A stretch of DNA of 48,476 bases from Verrucomicrobiales bacterium (GTDB taxonomy: Bacteria > Verrucomicrobiota > Verrucomicrobiia > Verrucomicrobiales > SLCJ01): contig JAGXGH010000045.1 of the NCBI GenBank assembly GCA_024636835.1, forward strand, positions 1 through 48,476. Direction: 5' to 3'. Shown here one piece after another: positions 8,217 through 16,268 of the stretch (its first letter is position 1; each line of letters opens with the position of its first letter). The notes under the pieces were generated by a model. It worked only from the letters and a program-made list of their open reading frames with translations. It searched no databases and was not told where the DNA came from. The translations under genes were made by a program, and so were the position numbers.

Positions 8217-8576
8217 TTACTTCTTGGGCTGTTCGTCAACGACGGTCGCGTCTTTTTCTTTGTCAGTGCCCTTGGGGATGACATTGGCGATGGCGGATTT
8301 TTCGAACTCAACTTTCACATTGTCGGCGATTTTCACGGTGACGGTGCGCTCTTTCACGTTGGTTGCGATGCCGTGCATGCCGCCGATGGTAACGACCTGC
8401 ATGCCGGTCTTGAGTGACTTGACCTTGGCTTCGAGTTCCTTCTGGCGTTTGCGCTGCGGACGGATCAATAGCACGTAGAAGATGACGAACATCAGTCCGA
8501 TCATGATGAGGGACTGAGGATTGAAGCCTGGTGCTTGGTCTTCTGCTTGAGCGAGGATGGTGATGAGGTTGGTCAT
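8217..8576 (-). CDS. yajC: Preprotein translocase subunit YajC
   Basis: A 119-aa single-pass membrane protein that associates with SecDF. It shows the family layout: a short N-terminus, one membrane helix (about 20-40), then the signature FYVLLIRPQRKRQKE and a small basic domain with KTGMQVVTIGGMHG. The ATG at 8576 is preferred over the open frame to 8612 because it gives the usual length. It sits directly upstream of secDF and downstream of tgt. Confidence 0.93.
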   Translation of the reverse strand: MTNLITILAQAEDQAPGFNPQSLIMIGLMFVIFYVLLIRPQRKRQKELEAKVKSLKTGMQVVTIGGMHGIATNVKERTVTVKIADNVKVEFEKSAIANVIPKGTDKEKDATVVDEQPKK

Positions 8577-8602
8577 TGGATTATTTGGAAAGTGTGATTG
8601 CT

Positions 8603-8630
8603 GTGTCGACAAGATGCCGACACCACGGGG
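8603..8630. repeat. Dispersed palindromic repeat, family 2, copy 1
   Basis: The sequence GTCGACAAGATGCCGACACCACGGGG lies between yajC and tgt. It is a short hairpin-forming unit followed by CCACGGGG, repeated at 9946-9974, 10956-10984 and 10994-11020. Confidence 0.7.
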
Positions 8631-8697
8631 TGAATGTAAGTTGCTTTGCTGTTACGGATTGATAGTTCGTAATTTATCGAAAAACGGATGAGGCACC

Positions 8698-9828
8698 TTA
8701 GATGTTATGAGCTTTGTAGCGAGCGATGAATTGATCTTTAAACTCGGAAAAGCGGTCAGCCTCGATGGCGGATCGTGTTTGTTCCATGAGCGTCAGAAAG
8801 AAATGCAGATTATGGAGGGAAAGCAACCGTAATCCTAGGATTTCTCCAGCCTTGATAAGGTGGCGAATATACGCTCTCGAAAACGGGAGAATACTGGGAT
8901 GCGTGTCGGTGTGGAGTGGTGAGGTGTCTTTCTCGTAGCGGGCGTTCTTGAAATTCATCGGGCCGTCGAAGGTGAACGCCATGCCGTTGCGCGCCACACG
9001 GGTAGGCATGACGCAGTCGAACATATCCACACCGCGGCCGATCATTTCGAGCAGTTGTGGGGGAGTTCCAAGTCCCATGGCATAGCGTGGGCGGTCATCC
9101 GGGAGGAAGGGGACGGCATTCTCGATGGCGCGGAACATTTCTTCTTCCGGCTCGCCAACGCTGACTCCACCGACTGCGTAGCCATCGAAGTCGAGGTCGA
9201 CGAGTGCGCGTGCCGAGCGCTCGCGCAGGTCGGCGTAAACGGATCCTTGGACGATTCCGAAGTGAAGTTGGCTGCCGCCGTCGGTGGCTTCGGGTTTGTT
9301 GTTTTGCACCCATTCTTTACAACGTTTCGCCCAACGCGAGGTGAGATCGGTGCTCTCTTCGGCGTAGTTGCGGTCGCACGGGTAGGGTGGGCACTCGTCG
9401 AAGAGCATGGCGATGTCGGATCCAAGAGTGGCTTGGATTTCCATCGATACCTCGGGCGAGAGAAAGGTGGCGGCACCGTTGAGGTGGTTCTGAAAGTTCA
9501 CCCCTTCCTCGGAAATCTTGCGTAGCTTGGCGAGCGACCAGACCTGGAACCCACCGGAATCGGTGAGGATGGGGCGCTGCCATTGCATGAAATTATGCAA
9601 GCCGCCGAAGGTCTCGATCACTTCCAACCCAGGCCTGAGGTAAAGGTGGTAGGTGTTGCCGAGGATGATCTGCGCATCGATGGACAACAGATCGTCCGGG
9701 TGGAGGGTCTTCACCGTGCCCTGCGTGCCGACGGGCATGAAGATGGGCGTTTGGATCTCACCGTGTGGAGTGGTGAGCGTGCCGCGCCGGGCGTTCGATG
9801 TGCTGTCGCGATGGTGAAGGGTGAACAT
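8698..9828 (-). CDS. tgt: tRNA-guanine(34) transglycosylase lacking zinc-site cysteines
   Basis: A 376-aa enzyme that swaps guanine 34 of tRNAs with GUN anticodons for preQ1 in queuosine synthesis. The TIM-barrel catalytic motifs are intact: TDSGGFQ with Asp90, GGVSVGEP near 220, and DMFDCVMPTR with the nucleophile Asp271. The odd part is the C-terminal zinc site: where the family has CxCxxC just before (S/T)RAY, this protein reads DTHPSILPFSRAY, so the three cysteines correspond to Asp308, His310 and Ile313. The fourth ligand His339 (LSLHN) is kept. Its genomic place, ahead of yajC-secDF, is the usual one, and queC/queD occur at 33973-35283. Function is likely conserved but the metal site is altered or lost. 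Confidence 0.93.
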   Translation of the reverse strand: MFTLHHRDSTSNARRGTLTTPHGEIQTPIFMPVGTQGTVKTLHPDDLLSIDAQIILGNTYHLYLRPGLEVIETFGGLHNFMQWQRPILTDSGGFQVWSLAKLRKISEEGVNFQNHLNGAATFLSPEVSMEIQATLGSDIAMLFDECPPYPCDRNYAEESTDLTSRWAKRCKEWVQNNKPEATDGGSQLHFGIVQGSVYADLRERSARALVDLDFDGYAVGGVSVGEPEEEMFRAIENAVPFLPDDRPRYAMGLGTPPQLLEMIGRGVDMFDCVMPTRVARNGMAFTFDGPMNFKNARYEKDTSPLHTDTHPSILPFSRAYIRHLIKAGEILGLRLLSLHNLHFFLTLMEQTRSAIEADRFSEFKDQFIARYKAHNI

Positions 9829-9847
9829 GGGGTAGAGGGAAGACTGG

Positions 9848-9886
9848 GAGTCGCGTAAAACGGCTGCGCCGCACGCGATGGAAAAT
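9848..9886. repeat. Dispersed hairpin repeat, family 1, copy 1
   Basis: About 39 bases running from GAGTCGCGTAAAACGGC through GCCGCACGCGATGG. It folds as TCGCGT/ACGCGA with an inner GGC/GCC stem. Nearly identical copies lie at 10829-10868 and 34669-34710, always between genes. Confidence 0.8.
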
Positions 9887-9945
9887 AGTGGTTCGGAACT
9901 TTACCTGGGAGGAGACTATACACCAAATGGTGGTTGGGCAATGGC

Positions 9946-9974
9946 GCGTCGGCAGGATGCCGACACCACGGGGG
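9946..9974. repeat. Dispersed palindromic repeat, family 2, copy 2
   Basis: GCGTCGGCAGGATGCCGACA followed by CCACGGGGG. GTCGGCA and TGCCGAC form a compact hairpin. It lies between tgt and the SecD-like paralogue. Confidence 0.75.
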
Positions 9975-10011
9975 CTGTGCTCACTAGGCTGGTGGCAGTC
10001 CGCTGCTACAG

Positions 10012-10809
10012 TTATGACTCAGGAGTGGTGGTGCGCTCTTCGGTGAGTTTCATCGGGTGTCGGAGTGGGCTTTCGAGGGCGTTGGCGAGGGAGCGGGCTT
10101 CGGCTTCGCTTGCCAAGCCGCTGATCTGCGCGCTACCTCCTGCGATGGGGCTCATTAGGCTTGGTGCGGAGAGGACTTTGTCGTCGATGACGATGGCGAG
10201 TCGAGATCCGACGTTGTCGCGAGTGAGCTCGTAGAATTTTTGAGTCCCAACTTTGTCGAAGTTGAGGAAAATCATGGCTCCTTGTCCAGGAATGTTGCCG
10301 CCATTCGCCGATTTGATGGACGAACCATCCATGTCGGGGTAGCGAGTGATGAGGAGGTTCGTGGTGGAGCTAACCGCGCCGTTTTCGTCGAGATTGTCGA
10401 GCGTTCGCACTTGGTAGCCGGCTACGTATTCGTCTCCGGCGACAACGGCATCGGCAAGTCGATCGCTGTTTGGATGGACAAGATGGAAGGCGAGGATTCC
10501 CGGGCGGCTAATCAGTTTTCTCACTGCCTCATGAGCGGCGGTGTCGGCGTCTGCGACGCGGATGATGATCTGTTTGGTGTTTGGAATGGGTTCTACTTCG
10601 TTGGTAATTTCCGCATCGAGCAAACGCTGGCGGATTATCTTTATCTGTGACTTGATCGTTTCCTCGCTGACTGGTGAGGAATCGGTTTCGATGAGCTGGA
10701 TGACGAACTCACGGACGGGCGCGCCTTCGACGAGCTTGGGCTGTGGCCAGAAGTAGACAGCCGCGGCGATGACGAGAAAGCTGGCGATTAGGTAGGTGAA
10801 GAGTTTCAT
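10012..10809 (-). CDS. Truncated SecD paralogue (P1 periplasmic domain with one anchor)
   Basis: A 265-aa protein with one N-terminal membrane helix (residues about 4-20) followed by a domain closely matching the SecD part of the neighbouring secDF. Shared blocks include FHLVHP, GDEY(V/I)AGY, LLITRYPD, SIKSANGG or its counterpart VKSANGG, PGQGAM, LTRDNVG and IAGGSAQI. It stops just where SecD would enter its membrane bundle, and the GIDLAGGS motif is absent. It is therefore an anchored P1-like domain without the proton-conducting part. The ATG at 10809 matches the start of the anchor; the frame upstream crosses repeat sequence. It is upstream of tgt on the same strand. It may modulate SecDF or bind translocating or folding substrates; that is inference. 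Confidence 0.85.
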   Translation of the reverse strand: MKLFTYLIASFLVIAAAVYFWPQPKLVEGAPVREFVIQLIETDSSPVSEETIKSQIKIIRQRLLDAEITNEVEPIPNTKQIIIRVADADTAAHEAVRKLISRPGILAFHLVHPNSDRLADAVVAGDEYVAGYQVRTLDNLDENGAVSSTTNLLITRYPDMDGSSIKSANGGNIPGQGAMIFLNFDKVGTQKFYELTRDNVGSRLAIVIDDKVLSAPSLMSPIAGGSAQISGLASEAEARSLANALESPLRHPMKLTEERTTTPES

Positions 10810-10828
10810 GGGAGTGCGATGGAGAATG

Positions 10829-10868
10829 GAGTCGCGTAAAACGGCTGCGCCGCACGCGATGGAAAATG
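10829..10868. repeat. Dispersed hairpin repeat, family 1, copy 2
   Basis: Same unit as 9848-9886, embedded in a longer context ATGGAGAATGGAGTCGCG that is also found at 34662-34677. It lies just upstream of the SecD-like start codon. Confidence 0.8.
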
Positions 10869-10955
10869 GAGAGCTGTAGCGGACGCTTTGCAAGCGCCGA
10901 ACGAGGGTCGCCCAGCTTCCCTTGTCATCTGTAAACTCGGAATGGGGAATGGCTT

Positions 10956-10984
10956 GGTGGCAGGATGCCACCGCCACGGGAGGG
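10956..10984. repeat. Dispersed palindromic repeat, family 2, copy 3
   Basis: GGTGGCAGGATGCCACC followed by GCCACGGGAGG. The palindromic arm differs from copies 1 and 2 (GTGGCA/TGCCAC rather than GTCGGCA/TGCCGAC) but remains self-complementary, so the structure rather than the sequence is conserved. Confidence 0.75.
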
Positions 10985-10993
10985 GCTTGGCAA

Positions 10994-11020
10994 GGCGGCA
11001 AGATGCCACTGCCACGGGTG
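10994..11020. repeat. Dispersed palindromic repeat, family 2, copy 4
   Basis: GGCGGCAAGATGCCACTGCC followed by ACGGGTG, directly after copy 3. The arms are less perfect than in the other copies. Confidence 0.65.
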
Positions 11021-11298
11021 GGGCTTGCGCCCTTTGCTATCTGATATCTGGAGAGTGGAGGGCGAGGTGGGGAGTAGGAAGGGTGGCGGCATTTTGCGCG
11101 GATAGAAAATTGTATATGATTGTGTCAATCGCTTGGATTAGTGGCTGAGCAAGTGGCGTGAACTTTGCGACCGCCTACAAATATTAACTGAGAAAACCGG
11201 GTATTGCGGATAAGGAAGACGGAGGCGCTATATTAATCCTGTTGTGTTTGGTGAAATTCGTTTGCTTCCCGATCGACATTGAATCAGTGATTATAACA

Positions 11299-12402
11299 GT
11301 GAGACGGAAAGCACATAAATCAGCTGAAGTGTCGGGTGGTGGTCACTGGCTGGTGCCTTTGGTCTTGATATTGTTTGTTGTGGCGGGTGTGACGGTGTCG
11401 GTGCTGCCGCGTATGTTGGCTACGAGCAGTATTGGCAGTGAACCGGACGAGGTTTTGCAAGAGTCATTCGAGAAGGGTGAGGAACAAATGGAGGTGGTGC
11501 GCAAGCGTATGCGGAGTAGCCCGGGGGTGGTTTTGATAGGAAACTCGATGCTGAATTCCCGGGTGGACAAAAAGCTGTTGCGCGAGATTTCCGGTTCTTT
11601 TCACGCGGAGGCGTTGACCGAGGGGAATACCTTTAGTCCTGTCTGGTATCTGACGATGAAGGAGGTGGCGCAATCCGAGGAGCCTCCGAGAGTGATGGTG
11701 ATCTTTTTTCGTGATCGATTCCTGACTTGGCCGGGATTTCGGTTCAATGAAACCGGTGAGGCGTTTGCGCGGGGAATGATGGCGGGAGATGAAGACCCTC
11801 TGGTCACAAAGTTGTTCGCCACTGGTGAGGAGCCGGGCTTAAAGGATGATTTTGCGGAACTGAAAGATGTGTTGAAAGAAGCGGATGGAGAGGGTGTGGA
11901 CCAGATCGAAAGTCTTGCGATGGATCTGACGAAGATTTCATCGGACAAGGATGAGCGACGCGAAGCGATGAACAGGCGCTTTTCGATGGAGAATCTGCGC
12001 AGTGATGTGCCGGATGATCTGGGGGATGAAATCGAAAGCCAGAATGAGGTGACCATGAATGGCTACACAAACCCGGCTGAGTTTTCTCGGGCATTGAAGA
12101 ATTCCCTGTTGCCTGATATGGTGCGCCTGGCAAAAGAGAATGGTGTGCGATTGATTGTCTATAGGGTGAAAAGACGGCCTGACATGGACTCGGGGCTGCG
12201 TGCGAGTTCCGAGAGTCTGGAGCGATACCTGAGAGATCTCAATGAGTGGTTGGGTGAGCGGGATGTGTTGTTTCTCGATGAAAACGCATCAACGGAGTTC
12301 ACGGTCGAGGATTACGCGGACGGCGACCATATCAGTAGAAATGTCCGACCCGCGTTCACGCGTTGGTTTTGGTCGCAACTCCTTCCTCATCTCGAGCAAT
12401 GA
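11299..12402 (+). CDS. Membrane-anchored SGNH-like protein paired with MBOAT
   Basis: A 367-aa protein with a basic N-terminus, one membrane helix (about 18-38) and a large extracytoplasmic domain. The domain opens with VVLIGNSMLNSRVD, like block I of SGNH/GDSL hydrolases, and near its end has YADGDHISRN, which fits the DxxH block. Such proteins accompany MBOAT acyltransferases (compare AlgJ/AlgX with AlgI) and move acetyl groups onto extracellular polysaccharide. The stop overlaps the MBOAT start (ATGA), so the two are translationally coupled. The start is uncertain: no ATG precedes the helix. I prefer the GTG at 11299; a TTG at 11242 is also in frame. Confidence 0.75.
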   Translation: MRRKAHKSAEVSGGGHWLVPLVLILFVVAGVTVSVLPRMLATSSIGSEPDEVLQESFEKGEEQMEVVRKRMRSSPGVVLIGNSMLNSRVDKKLLREISGSFHAEALTEGNTFSPVWYLTMKEVAQSEEPPRVMVIFFRDRFLTWPGFRFNETGEAFARGMMAGDEDPLVTKLFATGEEPGLKDDFAELKDVLKEADGEGVDQIESLAMDLTKISSDKDERREAMNRRFSMENLRSDVPDDLGDEIESQNEVTMNGYTNPAEFSRALKNSLLPDMVRLAKENGVRLIVYRVKRRPDMDSGLRASSESLERYLRDLNEWLGERDVLFLDENASTEFTVEDYADGDHISRNVRPAFTRWFWSQLLPHLEQ

Positions 12403-13832
12403 TTTTTCATAGCCTGGAATACCTCGTTTTTCTTGTCGTCGTGTTGCTGGTCTACTGGCGACTTCCAACACGTGCCCAGAATGGAATGCTTTTGGTGGCA
12501 AGCTATGTGTTCTATGGTTGGGTGCATCCGTGGTATTGCTTGCTGATCGCGGTGACGACACTAGTGGATTTCACAGCGGCGAGGATGATCGCTTCACGGC
12601 CCCGCGGGGTGCGAGGCAGAAAGCGAATAATGACATGCAGTCTGTTGGTGACCTTTTCGATTCTATGTTGGTTCAAATACTTCAATTTCTTCACGGAAGC
12701 CGCCTGGGCGGCATTTGATGCGGTCGGGTGGCACATTCCGCGTCCAGTCATCGATGTGTTGTTGCCGGTGGGGATCTCATTCTATACTTTTCAAAGCGCC
12801 TCCTATGTCGTCGATGTTTTCCGCGGGCGTGATCCGGTGTGCAAGAATTTGATGGATTACGCGCTCTTCGTGTCCTTTTTCCCTCAATTGGTGGCGGGTC
12901 CGATTGAGCGCGCGTCGCATTTACTCGGGCAAATCCAATCCAAGCGGAAAGCCAAATTCTGCGAGATCTCGGACGGATTGACTTTGATTGTATGGGGTAT
13001 GTTCAAGAAGCTGGTGATAGCGGATGGGGCGGCATTGTTGGTGAACCGGGTGTTTTCCATTCAGGATGCGAGCTTCCCCATGGTGTGGGGTGGTGTGGTT
13101 GCCTTTGGTGTGCAAATTCTCGCGGATTTTAGTGCCTATACGGATATTGCCCGCGGCACGGCGAAACTGATGGGGTTTGATTTGATGGAAAACTTTCGCC
13201 ATCCATATTGTGCGCGATCTCCGGTGGAATTCTGGCGGAGATGGCATATATCCCTGTCGACGTGGTTTAGGGATTACGTCTACGTCCCGCTCGGCGGCTC
13301 GCGTCGTGGGCCTTGGCGTGTGGCGCTCAATCTGATGTTCACCTTCGCGATCTCGGGATTGTGGCACGGCAGTAATTGGAATTTCGTGGTGTGGGGAGTT
13401 TTCCACGGGGCTTTGGTGGCAGGGCAACACCTGTGGAAATACTATCGTGGTGGAGAAGAGTCACCATCTCGCTGGTGGCAGTCGCTTATCGGATGGTTGG
13501 TCACGTTTGTGTTGATCCACATTGGCTGGCTGCTATTCCGCGAGCAAAATTCGGAGTATCTTCTTCGGTATCTGAGTTTGAGTCCATTCGGAGTTCCAGT
13601 GGAGGATTGGGAAATGGGGCTGTATTTTGCTGTGCATGCCCAGTTGCTTGCGCTGCCACTGTGGCTTCATGCGTTCCTCGGCAATAGACCGATTTGGGGG
13701 ACATTGCGGGATTTGGCATCCAAGGGTTGGATGCCGGTGGTGGTGCGCGGTGTGATGTTATTCATACTGGCCTGGGCGATATTTTCACTGCGTGCGCCGG
13801 CAACCTCGGAGTTTATTTATTTCCAGTTTTAA
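12399..13832 (+). CDS. MBOAT family O-acyltransferase
   Basis: A 477-aa polytopic membrane protein of the membrane-bound O-acyltransferase family, of the AlgI/DltB type that passes acyl groups across the membrane to cell-surface polymers. Family marks include the N-terminal FHSLEYLVFLVVVLLVYW, the central FPQLVAGPIERA, EFWRRWHISLSTWFRDYVY and the C-terminal SGLWHGSNWNFVVWGVFHG with the catalytic histidine. The ATG at 12399 overlaps the stop of the SGNH-like gene by four bases. The polymer target cannot be read from the sequence. Confidence 0.93.
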   Translation: MIFHSLEYLVFLVVVLLVYWRLPTRAQNGMLLVASYVFYGWVHPWYCLLIAVTTLVDFTAARMIASRPRGVRGRKRIMTCSLLVTFSILCWFKYFNFFTEAAWAAFDAVGWHIPRPVIDVLLPVGISFYTFQSASYVVDVFRGRDPVCKNLMDYALFVSFFPQLVAGPIERASHLLGQIQSKRKAKFCEISDGLTLIVWGMFKKLVIADGAALLVNRVFSIQDASFPMVWGGVVAFGVQILADFSAYTDIARGTAKLMGFDLMENFRHPYCARSPVEFWRRWHISLSTWFRDYVYVPLGGSRRGPWRVALNLMFTFAISGLWHGSNWNFVVWGVFHGALVAGQHLWKYYRGGEESPSRWWQSLIGWLVTFVLIHIGWLLFREQNSEYLLRYLSLSPFGVPVEDWEMGLYFAVHAQLLALPLWLHAFLGNRPIWGTLRDLASKGWMPVVVRGVMLFILAWAIFSLRAPATSEFIYFQF

Positions 13833-14165
13833 TCGCCGTGAGCGGGCTTGTGCTACGCTGTGGCTGGATAATGAAATGCGCAGGCTTTTAGCTAACAATT
13901 CTTCAATCCATATAATCTTGTTCATCCTGTCTCAACAAACTCACATCGCCTCTGAGTTCCGCGCGAGAACATCGCGGTCCCGAAACAATTCGCAAAATTC
14001 GATAAATTGCCTAAGGGCCATCTCCATTGCATTCCGGTTCGCGGTTCAGCCTTCTTGTCTTCCTGCCCTTCTTGTGAAAAAACAGCACAACCCGAGCTTA
14101 ATGCTCATCATGCCCTTCATGGTAAATAATCATTCCGCCTTTTTTGCGGATTAATAGTCAGCGGT
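13833..14165. other. Intergenic region without recognisable gene
   Basis: About 330 bases between two convergent genes. I see only a weak hairpin next to the chorismatase stop (TCCGC and GCGGA around a T-rich loop, about 14143-14160) that might act as a terminator for either gene. Confidence 0.5.
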
Positions 14166-15155
14166 TTACCAGCGGCCTTCCATTTCGACGTCGAGGTCAG
14201 GTCGGCAGATGTCGGATTCTAGAATGACCACGCGGGATGGGTCAACGGCGAACGCTGCCCTTAGTGCGGCGAGTGCTTCGTCGGCATGTTCGGGATGGCG
14301 GAGGTAAATTTTAAACTCGGCGTGATCCGGTAAGGTCGCGGATTTCTTGGAACCGGAGGCGATGTGCATCTGATCGATAACGATACGCATGTTCTCGATG
14401 GTGACGGCGATCTGATTGGTGATGGATTCGTGCCCGACGGTCTGGTGCCCGACAATGCTCGACGTGCCGGAAAGAATCACCGAATGGGGTGTGGTTTGAT
14501 CGTGATCTGTCCACACCACGGTGCCGCGTGCAAAGCTTGGTGGTTTTGGTCCGTAGGTTTGCGGGTAGCGGTAACTGGGGACTTGGCGCGGGTTTTCGAA
14601 GTGGGTGACGGGGTGTGTGCCACCAATGGCAACGACCACCAAGGCGTCGCCGGAGCATCCAACAGCCGACGCGGCAGGCATCATCGCTTCGCAGTCATCA
14701 CCGTAGTGAGCGCGGTAGGCAGTGTGACGGCCGGCGTTGAACCGCCAGTAGTTTTCTTGTTCGTCGTGGACGTCGTTGATGTCGGGCACGTAGTTCCAGA
14801 AGCGGTAAACCTGCCGGCCGTCGAAAAGCTGGAACAGTCGCTTGAAGAGTGACTCGGTGGCGTCGGCCAAGCCGTCTTTAATCGGTGCAACCGCGACGGC
14901 AATGCGTTGGTCGCCGAGGTTGAGCAGTTTGATGCGTGGGTCGCCGGAGGGGAGGAGAGGTGTGCCTGACTCGCTGGTGGCGATGATTTCTTCAGCCATC
15001 GAATCACCGACGACAGGGATGGCTAAATTCACGCTGAGAGCTTCGCCGCCGTCCGATGGAGCGAAGCTCGTTGCGTCCGCGCCGAATTTCAGCGTGACGC
15101 GCTTGATGGTGGTATTGAAATTGGACTCGTGCATCACAGAAGCGGGCAAGCTCAT
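14166..15155 (-). CDS. Chorismatase family enzyme (FkbO/Hyg5/XanB2-like)
   Basis: A 329-aa protein of the chorismatase family, which has a RidA-like C-terminal fold and converts chorismate to 3-hydroxybenzoate (Hyg5/XanB2 types) or a dihydroxycyclohexadiene carboxylate (FkbO type). Diagnostic blocks are visible: QVYRFWNYVPDIN (115-127), PAASAVGC (160-167), FENPRQVPSYRYP (186-198), YGPKPPSFARGTVV (201-214) and SGTSSIVGH (229-237), with Q248, T252 and E254 nearby. Which product it makes cannot be decided by eye. In Xanthomonas the relative XanB2 feeds the aryl-polyene pigment xanthomonadin and ubiquinone; an MMPL exporter gene lies about 1.1 kb away here, but no polyene synthase genes are in the window. 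Confidence 0.87.
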   Translation of the reverse strand: MSLPASVMHESNFNTTIKRVTLKFGADATSFAPSDGGEALSVNLAIPVVGDSMAEEIIATSESGTPLLPSGDPRIKLLNLGDQRIAVAVAPIKDGLADATESLFKRLFQLFDGRQVYRFWNYVPDINDVHDEQENYWRFNAGRHTAYRAHYGDDCEAMMPAASAVGCSGDALVVVAIGGTHPVTHFENPRQVPSYRYPQTYGPKPPSFARGTVVWTDHDQTTPHSVILSGTSSIVGHQTVGHESITNQIAVTIENMRIVIDQMHIASGSKKSATLPDHAEFKIYLRHPEHADEALAALRAAFAVDPSRVVILESDICRPDLDVEMEGRW

Positions 15156-15241
15156 CTATTGATGCGAAACGCCGGAAAAGTCAACCCGTGGAACTTGTCG
15201 AATACTCTGCCTGCAGCTCAGATAGTACGGAAGTCGAAGGT

Positions 15242-15276
15242 AAAAAAACACCCCGGCCGTTTCCGGTCCGGGGTGG
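15242..15276 (-). terminator. Rho-independent terminator after PEP-CTERM gene
   Basis: On the minus strand CACCCCGGACCG, a four-base loop and CGGCCGGGGTG are followed by seven T residues. It lies about 30 bases past the stop of the 234-aa PEP-CTERM gene. Confidence 0.92.
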
Positions 15277-15306
15277 TGAGAAATTCGGTTTGTATGGATG
15301 CGGGTT

Positions 15307-16011
15307 TTATCCACGTCTGCGGCGCAGCAGAGCGAGAAGGCCGAGGCCGCCGAGCAGCGCGGAGGATGGCTCAGGGATGACGTTAATGGTGAAGCTCGTC
15401 AGTTCTTCACCGCCACCTGCTGATCCCAAGAAACCAAAAGTGATGGCTGTGCCTGCCGCAACGTTGGAAAACCCATTACCGGTGAAGTCACTAGTGCCAT
15501 CGAAGGTAAACGTGCCTAGCGTGCCGTCACTCGCGAAAGTCCAATTCGTGCCTGACGTGGCGCCATCGTCTTTCCACGCTGCGGAATGAAGAGTCATGTC
15601 TTCGTTGATTGTTTTGAAAGTGAGTGCATCGAAACTGATGGTTTGATCCAAGGAAAATGTCCAGTTCTGGCTATTGCCCCACTTATCGTTACCGTGGCCC
15701 ATGGAGTCCCCGTCCATGACTAATTTGTTGCTACCAGAGACATCACTCGTGGTGATAATGATCGTTCCGCTACCATCGTCGGCGCTCAATGTCAAAGCCG
15801 TGCTGGCACCGGCGGTGTCTTGGTCCAGACCATTATTGTTTCCATCATCTGCCCCTCCGGTAGTTAGACCAGCTCCTGCATCTCCTTCGTTGGAGGCAAG
15901 AACCTTGCCGGCGGTGTTATTGGTGAGAAACGTCGTTGCCGCGTTGGCGGATGTCGCGGCTAGCGCAAGTCCTGTAACGGCGAGAGTCAAATGCTTATGA
16001 GTAATAATCAT
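15307..16011 (-). CDS. PEP-CTERM sorting-signal protein
   Basis: A 234-aa secreted protein with an N-terminal signal peptide (about 1-25, ending ANA-A) and a C-terminal PEP-CTERM tail: VIPEPSSALLGG, a hydrophobic stretch and RRRRG at the end. Such tails are processed by an exosortase system and anchor or release the protein at the surface, often in exopolysaccharide-producing bacteria. The body is rich in Gly, Asp, Ser and Thr and looks like a beta-sandwich with no named domain. A strong terminator follows. No exosortase gene is in the window. Confidence 0.9.
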   Translation of the reverse strand: MIITHKHLTLAVTGLALAATSANAATTFLTNNTAGKVLASNEGDAGAGLTTGGADDGNNNGLDQDTAGASTALTLSADDGSGTIIITTSDVSGSNKLVMDGDSMGHGNDKWGNSQNWTFSLDQTISFDALTFKTINEDMTLHSAAWKDDGATSGTNWTFASDGTLGTFTFDGTSDFTGNGFSNVAAGTAITFGFLGSAGGGEELTSFTINVIPEPSSALLGGLGLLALLRRRRG

Positions 16012-16268
16012 GTTTTGGGAGGGTTGATTTCTGATGTCGTCGTCATGTGAGTGTATGACACGCCAAGATTATTTTCGAGTAAACATACGACGTTCAATGG
16101 GTCAAGAGAGATTTTTTTTTAAAATCTCGTCAGAAAAGTATCCCAAAGCGGTCAGGTAAGAAGTAGTCGCTAATAGTCTTTAAGCAGATATTGCCTTAGG
16201 CCGATAACGCTCGTATTGCTGCGATAGTCTATTTTATCAATCAAGGACAATTTTCCCGCCTTTATCCA

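Larger units (their letters stand above)
10810..11298. other. Intergenic region rich in short repeats
   Basis: No gene is supported in these roughly 490 bases between two divergently oriented genes. The left half holds one family-1 hairpin repeat and two family-2 palindromes. The right half is more AT-rich (from about 11100) and probably contains promoter sequence for the SGNH/MBOAT pair, but I cannot name a specific promoter. Confidence 0.6.
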
